Shown here in pieces: positions 25,693 to 33,186 of a DNA stretch of 64,000 bases. This DNA is from 20CM-2-55-15 sp964633285 (GTDB taxonomy: Bacteria; Acidobacteriota; Terriglobia; 20CM-2-55-15): assembly GCA_964633285.1 (NCBI GenBank), contig CAZWGA010000008.1, positions 74,109 through 138,108 of the forward strand. Reading direction: 5' to 3'. A program made the position numbers and the translations under genes. Below the pieces are notes generated by a model. That model had not been told where the DNA came from. It ran no database searches and saw nothing but the letters and a program-made list of their open reading frames with translations. Positions within the stretch are counted from its first letter, which is position 1; each line of letters starts with the position of its first letter.

Positions 25693-27996
25693 GTGAAGAA
25701 ACTGATAATTGCGGGCATCCTCGTTGTAGTGGTTGGAGGGGGCGTCCTCGGATACACACTACTTCGGGCGCGTAGTCCTCAAGGGTACTTTGATGCGGGA
25801 AAGAAGTACTACGATCAGAAGAAATACTCGGAAGCTACAATTTCGCTGCTGAATGCTGTACGGAAGGGCCCGCGCAATCGCGACGCCCGGTTTTACCTTG
25901 CCAAGTCTTACGAAGGCCAGCAGGAGTTCGGCCGAGCGATCACGCAACTGAGATCGCTGCTGGAACTTTATCCCGACGACGTGGAAGCGAACCTGGAGTT
26001 GGGACGCATCTATCTGATGGCGGGCCGCACCAATTCAAGCTTCTTCAAGCAGGCACAGGACCAGGCCAAGAAGGTCCTCGACAAGGATCCCAAAAACCAG
26101 GCGGCTCTAATCCTCTCGGGAAATGCTGCTGCAGGTCTGCAGGATTTCGATACGTCGGTGGAGGTACTCGAAAAAGCAGCAGAGCTCGACCCGAAGAGCT
26201 CTACGGCATTAATCAGTCTGGGTGCAACCCAGGTACAGCAAAAGAATCTCCCCGAAGCCGAGAAAGCATTCCTGAAAGCACGCGAGGCCAATCCCAAAGA
26301 CAAGGCCGTCCTGATTTCACTGGCGAATTTTTATCGCGCCGCCAATCAAATGGACAAGGCCGAAGAAGTCTTCAAGGACGCGCTCGCCCAGTTTCCGGCC
26401 GATAGAGCTGTCTACCTGCAGGCGTCCGATTTCTATTTTCGGGCGAAGCGCATTGAAGACGCGGAAAAAGTGCTGCGCAATGCCCAGGCTGGAAACGCGG
26501 ATGATCCAACACCCACTCTGGGGCTTGCTACGTACTACGACGTGCTAAATCGCCGTGCCGATGCAATCAAAGTCCTCCAGGAGGGAAAACAGAAATTTCC
26601 GAAGAGCGTTCCGCTGCTGATTCAGTTGGCCAACAACCTGGTCCAGGACAAGCCGGAAGAGGCCAAGAAAGAAATTGATGAGGTCATCAAGAACGATCCG
26701 AAGAACCCGACCGGATACGTTCTGCTCGGACAGGTCCAATTCGCGGCGGGTCAGTTTGACGCCGCTGAAGCCACTCTAAGCAAGGAACCGGCCGTCAGCG
26801 CCAAAATCCCCCAGGCTCAGTACGTCCTTGGAAATTTGTCCACGCGAAAAGGAAAGCTGGATGAGGCGCAGGACCATTATCAAAAGTCGTTGGCAATCAA
26901 TCAGGGATTCATGCCCGCGAGAATGGCCCTGGCTGAAGTACTCGTATCGAAGGGACGTTTCCAGGATTCAAGGCAGGAAGTGAAGAAGATTCTGGAAGCT
27001 CAACCTGGGAACGTTCAAGCGCATCTTCTCAAGGGCCAACTCGACACGATCGACAAGAACTACACCGAAGCTGAAAAAGAGTTCGGAATGCTGATCAAAC
27101 AATTCCCGAATGACCCGGGAATGCAACGGCAGATGGCGCTCTTCAATGACACCCGCGGCAAAACCGCGGACGCGGAAAAGGGCTTTCAGCGGGTTCTCGA
27201 ACTTGCGCCCAAGTCGGAGCAGGCATTCCGTGACCTGACCGGCTTTTACATGAAAGCAAAGCAGCCGGAAAAAGCCGTTCAGAAGCTGAACAGTGTGCCG
27301 GACTCCGAAAAGCAGGCGTTTCATTATGAGTTGCTCGGCAGCATTGCCGCTCAGGGCGGCAAATACCCGGATGCCGAGAAATTCTTTAAAAAAGCGCAGG
27401 AGAAAGATTCAAATCGGCCCGGAACGGATCTTCTTTTATTCAATGTGTATGTCTCCAGCAAACGCATGGATGAGGCACTCGCCAAGCTTGACGAAATGGC
27501 GAAGAAGAATCCCAGCAACGCTGGGCTCAATGCGCTTCGTGGGAATGTGTATCAACTCCAGGGCAAATCCAAGGAAGCTCAGGATGCCTACGCTAAAGCC
27601 CTGCAAGGTGATGCCAACAACGATTTCGCGGCCAACAATCTCGCGTATCTGATGGCCGAGGATGGAAAGGATCTGCAGACCGCGCTGGGATATGCGCAGG
27701 CAGCGCGTAAACATCAGCCTAACGATCCGAACGTCGCAGACACTCTCGGTTGGATTTACTACAAGCTTGGGAATTTTGTGCTTGCGCGCGAACAAGCCCA
27801 GTTTGCCGTTTCGAAAATACCCGAGAGCGGGTTATTCGAGTATCACCTGGGTATGATTCACAAGGGAACCAACGACAATAATCAGGCAGAAACTGCGCTG
27901 AAAAAAGCCATCGCCTCGAAGGAAGACTTCAAGGAGAAGAAGCTTGCGGACGCCGCACTGCAGGATATTTATCACTGGCGGCACCTGGTTAAGTAG
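25693..27996 (+). CDS. Membrane-anchored TPR-repeat protein, PrsT-like
   Basis: A 767-residue protein begun at the GTG at 25693, which has GGGAGG six bases upstream; a frame from 25657 would lack a ribosome site. One hydrophobic anchor (KKLIIAGILVVVVGGGVLGY) is followed by roughly fifteen to twenty tetratricopeptide repeats ending near residue 755. The repeat style (GNAAAGLQDFDTSVEVLEKA, then LGATQVQQKNLPEAEKAFLK) resembles the TPR proteins of PEP-CTERM/exopolysaccharide loci, and a PEP-CTERM protein is encoded at 5986-6696, but linkage is weak. Its 3' end overlaps the convergent gene at 27989 by eight bases. Confidence 0.82.
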   Translation: MKKLIIAGILVVVVGGGVLGYTLLRARSPQGYFDAGKKYYDQKKYSEATISLLNAVRKGPRNRDARFYLAKSYEGQQEFGRAITQLRSLLELYPDDVEANLELGRIYLMAGRTNSSFFKQAQDQAKKVLDKDPKNQAALILSGNAAAGLQDFDTSVEVLEKAAELDPKSSTALISLGATQVQQKNLPEAEKAFLKAREANPKDKAVLISLANFYRAANQMDKAEEVFKDALAQFPADRAVYLQASDFYFRAKRIEDAEKVLRNAQAGNADDPTPTLGLATYYDVLNRRADAIKVLQEGKQKFPKSVPLLIQLANNLVQDKPEEAKKEIDEVIKNDPKNPTGYVLLGQVQFAAGQFDAAEATLSKEPAVSAKIPQAQYVLGNLSTRKGKLDEAQDHYQKSLAINQGFMPARMALAEVLVSKGRFQDSRQEVKKILEAQPGNVQAHLLKGQLDTIDKNYTEAEKEFGMLIKQFPNDPGMQRQMALFNDTRGKTADAEKGFQRVLELAPKSEQAFRDLTGFYMKAKQPEKAVQKLNSVPDSEKQAFHYELLGSIAAQGGKYPDAEKFFKKAQEKDSNRPGTDLLLFNVYVSSKRMDEALAKLDEMAKKNPSNAGLNALRGNVYQLQGKSKEAQDAYAKALQGDANNDFAANNLAYLMAEDGKDLQTALGYAQAARKHQPNDPNVADTLGWIYYKLGNFVLAREQAQFAVSKIPESGLFEYHLGMIHKGTNDNNQAETALKKAIASKEDFKEKKLADAALQDIYHWRHLVK

Positions 27997-28786
27997 CGGT
28001 AATCGGGCGGCTCTGCAACAGCCACAATCGATCGCACTCGATGGCCCACTCGATGTCTTGCGGGATTTGAAAAATCTCGAGACATCGGTGGGCCATTGAT
28101 GCAAGTTCCCGAAGCCGTCCGGCGTTGAGACAAGCGACTTTTCGCCTTTCCGGATCCACCTGGACGGTTTTCGTGCCGATGTTATCCGCAACGACGGCAA
28201 CATCCTTATCGGAAATCCTGGTGGAGAGAATCGAACCCTCCGCTGAAAGCAGCCATCGATCCGGAGTCACGAGTCCCGCGGCAATGCCATCGCCAAGCCC
28301 CCATGTTCCTTCCACAATCATGGCGCCGGAAGTTTCAGGGATGCCTTTCACAAAGAGGATGCCGGACGCATCGGCATGTATGAATTCCTGAACAATGGCC
28401 GCCATTCGCGGCGCTTCGCTCAGCCCGTGCCTGGCCCGGTAAACCATGGACGCTGGACTTGACGCGGATTCGCGAATCCGGATCAGTGTTCGAATGATGT
28501 CATCGACGCCGACATTCAGCTTCGACTCGAATATTCCGGCGAAGGAAACCGTCCGGGCATCCTCTTCGATTGCAGATGACCGCACGGCGACTGTTTTTGT
28601 CCGTAGCCTGCGAACCGATGTTTCAATGGGAAAAGATTCCGGCTCCAGTAAACCGTCGACTGTAATGCAGAAACCCAAAGGAACCGGCAGACCGGCCTGA
28701 AGAAGCCTCGAAAGCGACTTGCCCTTTCCGCCAACGCTCTGAGTGCCCGTGTATTGGTCAAACCAGACAATCGGCTCGTCGGTCAT
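27989..28786 (-). CDS. PEP/pyruvate-binding ATP-grasp domain protein (PEP-synthase-like N-domain)
   Basis: A 265-residue stand-alone version of the PPDK N-terminal nucleotide-binding domain. It has the GGKGKSLSRLLQAGLPVPLGF start motif, VAVRSSAIEEDA near 66, SFAGIFESKLNVG, a VQEFIHADASGILF block, EGTWGLGDGIAAGLVTPD, and the C-terminal WLLQSRPIT. These are the residues used by PEP synthase-like enzymes to bind ATP and phosphorylate a histidine on a partner domain. The partner is the gene immediately upstream, overlapping by four bases. This split arrangement is like phenylphosphate synthase (PpsB with PpsA) or a divided rifampicin phosphotransferase. Confidence 0.82.
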   Translation of the reverse strand: MTDEPIVWFDQYTGTQSVGGKGKSLSRLLQAGLPVPLGFCITVDGLLEPESFPIETSVRRLRTKTVAVRSSAIEEDARTVSFAGIFESKLNVGVDDIIRTLIRIRESASSPASMVYRARHGLSEAPRMAAIVQEFIHADASGILFVKGIPETSGAMIVEGTWGLGDGIAAGLVTPDRWLLSAEGSILSTRISDKDVAVVADNIGTKTVQVDPERRKVACLNAGRLRELASMAHRCLEIFQIPQDIEWAIECDRLWLLQSRPITAT

Positions 28787-30426
28787 ACACGTACGGCGAC
28801 AAAACCCCGGTCGCCGTCAACGAAGATAAGCGCTCCATCAGGAATGTGATCCGTTGCGGCGTTTGTGCCGACCACCGCGGGAATACCGAACTCCCGCGCT
28901 ATGATTGCGGCATGACACAACGTTCCACCTCGATCGGTAACAACCGCGCCCACAGTCGGCAGGATCACGTTGTAAGCCGGAGAGGTGGTGCGCGCGACAA
29001 GGATGTCGCCTCGATTCAGCCGGGCGAAATCGGCGGGACCGCGCACAATGCAGGCCCTGCCTTCATAACAGCCGCTGCTCGCGGCCATGCCGTGAACGAT
29101 CCGGGACCACGAAGGCTGAAGGCTCTGCGCGTCGCAGTCCTCCATTTGAGCCAGATAGAACAGGATTGCCGAACTGATTCGCATGCACGCCGATCCCAGA
29201 AAGTCCTCACCGGGAAGCGCGGGCGGATCGCCGTAGCTCGCTGGAGGATCATCGTTGGCCCAGGAACGCCACTCATCCGCGCGCTGCGCTAAATCTTCAC
29301 GAGAAGGACAGTGCGAACCTGCAATCAGGACGTCGAGTTCCTCAGGTGTCGCCTGAAAAACATCTTCTTCCAAATTCAATGCACCCCTGTTCACAAGACG
29401 CTTCGCAGCAGTCAGAACAGCACGGCGCAGAAGACCGAGCGGCCACAGATAAGTGATTCGCACATCTTCATCGTGCAGGCCATACGCAGCTTTTGCTTCC
29501 AACAGGCCTTCGTCGAATTCTTCGAGTCGCGCTTGAGGAACTTTTGCGCGAAGAGACTTCTCGGCGTCGACAGCCTTCGACTGCCGCCCACTCGATTTTT
29601 TCGACGGCTCGATGCGAGACGCGATGATCGACAATGTAAATCCGGGAAGTTCGCGCAAAGTGGAATCCGTAATATCAAAACCCGTAATGATGCGATCCGC
29701 GTACTCATCCATGTACCGGCCCAGGCCTTCCTCAACTTCACACGAAACACCGCGCAACCGCTCAAGTCGAACGGCAGGATGCTCGGAAACATCGGCGATC
29801 AGGTCCATCGCTGCGGGATAACGTCGAATGACCTCCACAGCCCGGTCAATAGCGCCGAAATAATCCGATGAATCCTGCCGGCAACCCTGCACCACGTTGA
29901 TGACTTCCGCAATCGACGCTTTAGTCCATTCGCGAGTGCTTAGCAGCCAGTCTCCCACCGGAACCATGCTTGCGGGCTGCTGAATGAAATGCTGCAGAGC
30001 GCCTTCCGTAAAAACTTCACGTAGAGCGCCGATCGTTTCCAGTAACTCCGCACAATCCATTTGCGACGGGTCACGGCGCGCAAATTCGAGAAGCCGATTG
30101 TGAAATGCCTTTCTCAATGCGGACCAGTCCCGGCAGTCCTGACGCCAAAGCTTTCCGGAGATTGCACGCTCGGCCGCAACACGGCGCCGGCGAAACTGCT
30201 CGTCCCCTTCGACGAAACGCGGCCCACCGAAGATACGCCCGCGGACCCGCACGACGTCAAAACGTTCAATGATGGATCCGTAGCGTTCCTGGCCCAGCTT
30301 GATTCCTTCATCGTGCGAAGGAAGGAACAACTCCCAGAGATACCGGGACATGGGAACCGGAAAATGAGAGTTGTCGCGCTTCCAAAATCCTGGCCCGGGA
30401 TCTCCGTTGCAGATTCTGAAACTCAT
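28783..30426 (-). CDS. PEP-utilising mobile (phosphohistidine) domain protein, large subunit of a split PEP-synthase-like enzyme
   Basis: A 547-residue protein with a long N-terminal region of unassigned function (starting with a DNSHFPVPMSRYLWELF segment seen in related PEP-utilising proteins) and a C-terminal swivelling domain. That domain has GDILVARTTSPAY near 462 and GGTLCHAAIIAREFGIPAVVG near 500, with His505 as the phosphate carrier. The ATP-grasp domain that would charge it is in the next gene. By architecture it could phosphorylate a small hydroxyl compound such as a phenol, or an antibiotic. It overlaps tetR by four bases, so the three genes form one unit. Confidence 0.8.
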   Translation of the reverse strand: MSFRICNGDPGPGFWKRDNSHFPVPMSRYLWELFLPSHDEGIKLGQERYGSIIERFDVVRVRGRIFGGPRFVEGDEQFRRRRVAAERAISGKLWRQDCRDWSALRKAFHNRLLEFARRDPSQMDCAELLETIGALREVFTEGALQHFIQQPASMVPVGDWLLSTREWTKASIAEVINVVQGCRQDSSDYFGAIDRAVEVIRRYPAAMDLIADVSEHPAVRLERLRGVSCEVEEGLGRYMDEYADRIITGFDITDSTLRELPGFTLSIIASRIEPSKKSSGRQSKAVDAEKSLRAKVPQARLEEFDEGLLEAKAAYGLHDEDVRITYLWPLGLLRRAVLTAAKRLVNRGALNLEEDVFQATPEELDVLIAGSHCPSREDLAQRADEWRSWANDDPPASYGDPPALPGEDFLGSACMRISSAILFYLAQMEDCDAQSLQPSWSRIVHGMAASSGCYEGRACIVRGPADFARLNRGDILVARTTSPAYNVILPTVGAVVTDRGGTLCHAAIIAREFGIPAVVGTNAATDHIPDGALIFVDGDRGFVAVRV

Positions 30427-31058
30427 GAACGTTTCTTCCGTTCAGATGGCTTTACGCTGCCCGCGAGAGTTCGTATCGCCCATGCCACTCGCTCCGCCGC
30501 TTCTTCAGTATCCAACCCCAGATAATCCTTGAAGGCCCGCACCGCGCCGAATGAAGTCAGCACGAACACGACTTCAGTCAGCCACTGGCTTTCCTTTCGG
30601 CTCAGGTTCTTCATCGCCGGGCGCAATGCCGTGCTGAAGTATCGTTCGCGCTCTTTGAGTTGAGGGCGCCGCAGATCGTAGCCGATCCTGGTTCTCAGCG
30701 CGGCAGCGAGAGTAGGTTCGATCGCTTCACGGCGTTTGAAGAGATACGGAATCAGTTCTGCAAGCTCCTCGGGAGTTTCCGATGAGGGAAACTCAGCGAA
30801 ACTAAAACCGCCCTTGGTGTGGGCGTACTCGTCCAATGCCGCGATGAGATGCCTTTTTGTCGGGAAATAACGATAAACGGAAGGGATCGAAACGCGCGCC
30901 TCTTTTGCCACCAGCGGAATCGATAAATCCGCTATGCCGTTTCGGGCCATCACTTGAACCAGTCCGTCGAGTATTCGCTCCTTGGTTTGAGCTGCCCTCT
31001 CTTCTCGAAGCCGGCTCCGATAAACGCGGGTTTTCCGCGGCGGGTTTTTCATATTCAT
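30423..31058 (-). CDS. TetR/AcrR-family transcriptional regulator
   Basis: A 211-residue repressor-type regulator. The N-terminal helix-turn-helix is clear: KERILDGLVQVMARNGIADL, then SIPLVAKEARVSIPSVYRYF (about 35-66), followed by a ligand-binding helical domain. I start at the ATG at 31058; the ATG at 31052 is an alternative, and the longer frame would run into the divergent gene. A 13-bp palindrome (31060-31072) lies directly upstream of the start, as expected for autoregulation, and a close copy lies upstream of the Oar-like receptor. The ligand is unknown; its operon partners suggest a small hydrophobic or aromatic compound. Confidence 0.88.
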   Translation of the reverse strand: MNMKNPPRKTRVYRSRLREERAAQTKERILDGLVQVMARNGIADLSIPLVAKEARVSIPSVYRYFPTKRHLIAALDEYAHTKGGFSFAEFPSSETPEELAELIPYLFKRREAIEPTLAAALRTRIGYDLRRPQLKERERYFSTALRPAMKNLSRKESQWLTEVVFVLTSFGAVRAFKDYLGLDTEEAAERVAWAIRTLAGSVKPSERKKRS

Positions 31059-31059
31059 A

Positions 31060-31072
31060 ATAGGACTCGTAT
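31060..31072. promoter_or_regulatory. Candidate TetR operator, site 1 (tetR / DUF6152 intergenic)
   Basis: The sequence ATAGGA-C-TCGTAT is a palindrome with one mismatch around a central base (consensus ATACGA-n-TCGTAT). The wider context, TTCATAATA to the left and ATATCGAA to the right, is shared with site 2 at 33097-33109: 21 of the 25 positions from 31054 are identical in the aligned copy. TetR proteins usually bind such palindromes between divergent promoters. Binding is inferred. Confidence 0.62.
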
Positions 31073-31121
31073 ATCGAATCAGTAATGGAGTACGCTCTCG
31101 GGACAGGTCATTGTAATTGAA

Positions 31122-31493
31122 GTGAGAGTATTCCCCTACGTACTGTGTGGACTCTTTTTGGCATCTTCTGCAGGCGGGCATCATTCTGTCTTACAGTTCG
31201 ACGGATCTCGCGCAACAACACTGACGGGTATTGTCACCAGGTATGCATGGCAGAACCCCCACACGTACATCTACCTTGAAACGAAGAATAAAGAAGGAGA
31301 CGTCGAAGCCTGGGCGATAGAAAGCGAGAGCCTGGCTGTGCTTCGGCGATTGGGCTGGACGAAGGATTCCATCAAACCCGGTTCATCGATAACCGTCGTT
31401 GGGGGACGGGCCAAAGATAGGTCATACTTGCTCCGCTGCAAGACTGTTGAGATTTCCGAGGGATTGAAGCTACCTTGCTTCCCTGGAGAATAA
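31122..31493 (+). CDS. DUF6152 family exported protein
   Basis: A 123-residue protein from a GTG at 31122. A short signal peptide (VRVFPYVLCGLFLASSAGG) precedes HHSVLQFDGSRATTLTGIVT and YAWQNPHTYIYLE, the pattern of DUF6152 proteins: AHHS start, a 'TLTGTVT' strand and a 'W.NPH' motif. A PGSSITVVGGRAKD segment follows. Function is unknown; the family is common in Acidobacteriota and proteobacteria beside the GHWEG-type proteins found next here. It diverges from tetR, with the proposed operator in between, and starts the run to 32981. Confidence 0.8.
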   Translation: MRVFPYVLCGLFLASSAGGHHSVLQFDGSRATTLTGIVTRYAWQNPHTYIYLETKNKEGDVEAWAIESESLAVLRRLGWTKDSIKPGSSITVVGGRAKDRSYLLRCKTVEISEGLKLPCFPGE

Positions 31494-31509
31494 ACCTGGA
31501 GACATCCAA

Positions 31510-32217
31510 GTGATACTGCATCTGATCGCGCTCCTCGTAGCCCAAACCTATGTGGCTCCCCGCGTGGGCGGTAAACCTGACCTGCAGGGATTCTGGCAAG
31601 TTCGCAATACGGCAAACTGGAATATCCAGAATCACAACGGAAGTTACAACATCCCGGCAGGCATTGGCGTCGTTGAAGGAGACGAAATTCCGTACCAGCC
31701 TTCGGCTCTCGCGAAGAAACAGGAAAACTATCAAAAGCGTGAAGCGGCCGATCCCATGTCCAGGTGTTACATCGCCGGCGTGCCGCGCACGATGTATCTG
31801 CCGTATCCGTTCCAGATTCTGCAAACATCGGACGCCGTCGTGATCATGTCCGAGTACGTCAACACCTGGCGCTACATTCCGACATTCAATCTTTCGCGCT
31901 ATGAGGGCTACGACTCGTGGATGGGAGATCCGCGCGGTCATTGGGAAGGCGATACTCTTGTGGTCGATACAACCGGATTCAACGACCAGACATGGTTCGA
32001 TCACGCCGGGAACTTTCATAGCGATGCGCTGAAAGTCACCGAGCGATTTACTCGCACCGGGGCAAACACGTTGAACTACGACGTCACGATCGAAGATCCG
32101 AAGACCTTCACGAAACCCTGGAAAATGAAAATGACCATGTATCGGGTTGAAGGCATGACTCGTTTATTGGAAAACGAGTGTTATCTCGATGCTGAAGATC
32201 ACGGAGATCATAAGTAA
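31510..32217 (+). CDS. Conserved hypothetical protein, GHWEG family, copy 1
   Basis: A 235-residue protein from a GTG at 31510 with a weak GGAG upstream and a short hydrophobic N-terminus that may act as a signal. Recognisable blocks are GKPDLQGFWQVRN near 22, CYIAGVPRTMYLPYPFQI near 85, and GHWEGDTLVVDTTGFND-QTWFD near 137, then TIEDPKTFTKPW. The family is widespread in Acidobacteriota and marine proteobacteria and has no known function. Its TAATG junction overlaps the start of the paralogue at 32217 by one base. The two share the GHWEG, DTT.FN and TRPW blocks. Confidence 0.75.
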   Translation: MILHLIALLVAQTYVAPRVGGKPDLQGFWQVRNTANWNIQNHNGSYNIPAGIGVVEGDEIPYQPSALAKKQENYQKREAADPMSRCYIAGVPRTMYLPYPFQILQTSDAVVIMSEYVNTWRYIPTFNLSRYEGYDSWMGDPRGHWEGDTLVVDTTGFNDQTWFDHAGNFHSDALKVTERFTRTGANTLNYDVTIEDPKTFTKPWKMKMTMYRVEGMTRLLENECYLDAEDHGDHK

Positions 32218-32981
32218 TGATGAAACTTTGGGCTCTCAATTTGCTGGTGCTACTGCTTCAAGGCGCTCCAACCTTCAACCCGGCCCGTACGGCCGACGGA
32301 AAGCCCAAAATGGAAGGCTATTGGAACAATGCCGCCGGTTCAGCTCCGTGGGATATTGAACCCCACCCGGCAAGCTTCCAGGTCCCGCCCGGACCGGGTA
32401 TTATCATCGACACTCCCGACAAGAAGATCCCCTACAAACCTGACGCGCTAAAGAAGAGAAATTCTCTTGTCGAAGGGCATGCTTATGACGATCCGCAGGC
32501 GCATTGCGCTCCATCCGGCGTGCCGCGGCAGACATATACTCCATTTGGATTTCAAATCGTACAGCCGCCGGGATACTTCGTCGTTCTCTATGAAGCGGAA
32601 CATATCTACCGCGCGATTCGCGTCGACAACAGCGCGCACGTTCCCGCCGGCATCAAATTATGGAGCGGCGATTCTGTCGGCCATTGGGAGGGAAACACGC
32701 TAGTCGTCGATACCACCAATTTCAACGGTAAGACGTGGTTTGACATGGCCGGCAATTTCACGACCGATACATTGCATGTTGTCGAGCGCTACACGTTGAC
32801 GGACCCCAACACGATCGACTATGAAGCGCGAATCGAAGATCCAGCCCTCTACACTCGGCCCTGGACTGTAAAGTTTCCGTTGAGGCGGAACTCGCAAAAA
32901 GACTATTACATTATGGAGTTCGCCTGCCACGAGGGTGAGCGTGATCTCCAGCATTACACGCCGGACACTGGAAAAAAGTAA
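32217..32981 (+). CDS. Conserved hypothetical protein, GHWEG family, copy 2
   Basis: A 254-residue paralogue of the preceding gene with a clearer signal peptide (MMKLWALNLLVLLLQGAP). It carries ADGKPKMEGYWNN, CAPSGVPRQTYTPFGFQI, GHWEGNTLVVDTTNFNG-KTWFD and RIEDPALYTRPW in the same order as copy 1. The N-terminal quarter and C-terminal tail differ most. A second ATG at 32220 is an equal start candidate. The tandem pair with DUF6152 is probably one transcript, exported to the periplasm. No catalytic motif is apparent. Confidence 0.76.
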   Translation: MMKLWALNLLVLLLQGAPTFNPARTADGKPKMEGYWNNAAGSAPWDIEPHPASFQVPPGPGIIIDTPDKKIPYKPDALKKRNSLVEGHAYDDPQAHCAPSGVPRQTYTPFGFQIVQPPGYFVVLYEAEHIYRAIRVDNSAHVPAGIKLWSGDSVGHWEGNTLVVDTTNFNGKTWFDMAGNFTTDTLHVVERYTLTDPNTIDYEARIEDPALYTRPWTVKFPLRRNSQKDYYIMEFACHEGERDLQHYTPDTGKK

Positions 32982-33096
32982 CCACAAAAGACAATCAAAG
33001 CAGGAAGAAACGCAACATTCGGAAATAGCCTATGCTGCGTTTTTTCGTGCTGTCGCGCCCTTGTGATTACTGGAAGAAACTCTCCGTAAATTCATA

Positions 33097-33109
33097 ATAC
33101 GATTCATAT
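33097..33109. promoter_or_regulatory. Candidate TetR operator, site 2 (upstream of Oar-like receptor)
   Basis: The sequence ATACGA-T-TCATAT has one mismatch from the same palindromic consensus as site 1, and the flanks TTCATA and ATC-AA are kept in the same spacing. It lies about 80 bases upstream of the receptor ATG within a 205-base gap (32982-33186) that otherwise shows no gene. This places the receptor in the same proposed TetR regulon. Binding is inferred. Confidence 0.6.
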
Positions 33110-33186
33110 ATCTAAGGTCTTGCTGCTGTAACTGGTGCGTGATAGAGTCGCCGCAAAATTGCAAAATGCAAGGTGGAGGTTTCGAC

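Noticed and set aside
32982..33186. A small RNA or gene in the gap before the receptor
   Set aside because: No convincing open frame, hairpin or T-run; only the operator-like palindrome and the ribosome site stand out.
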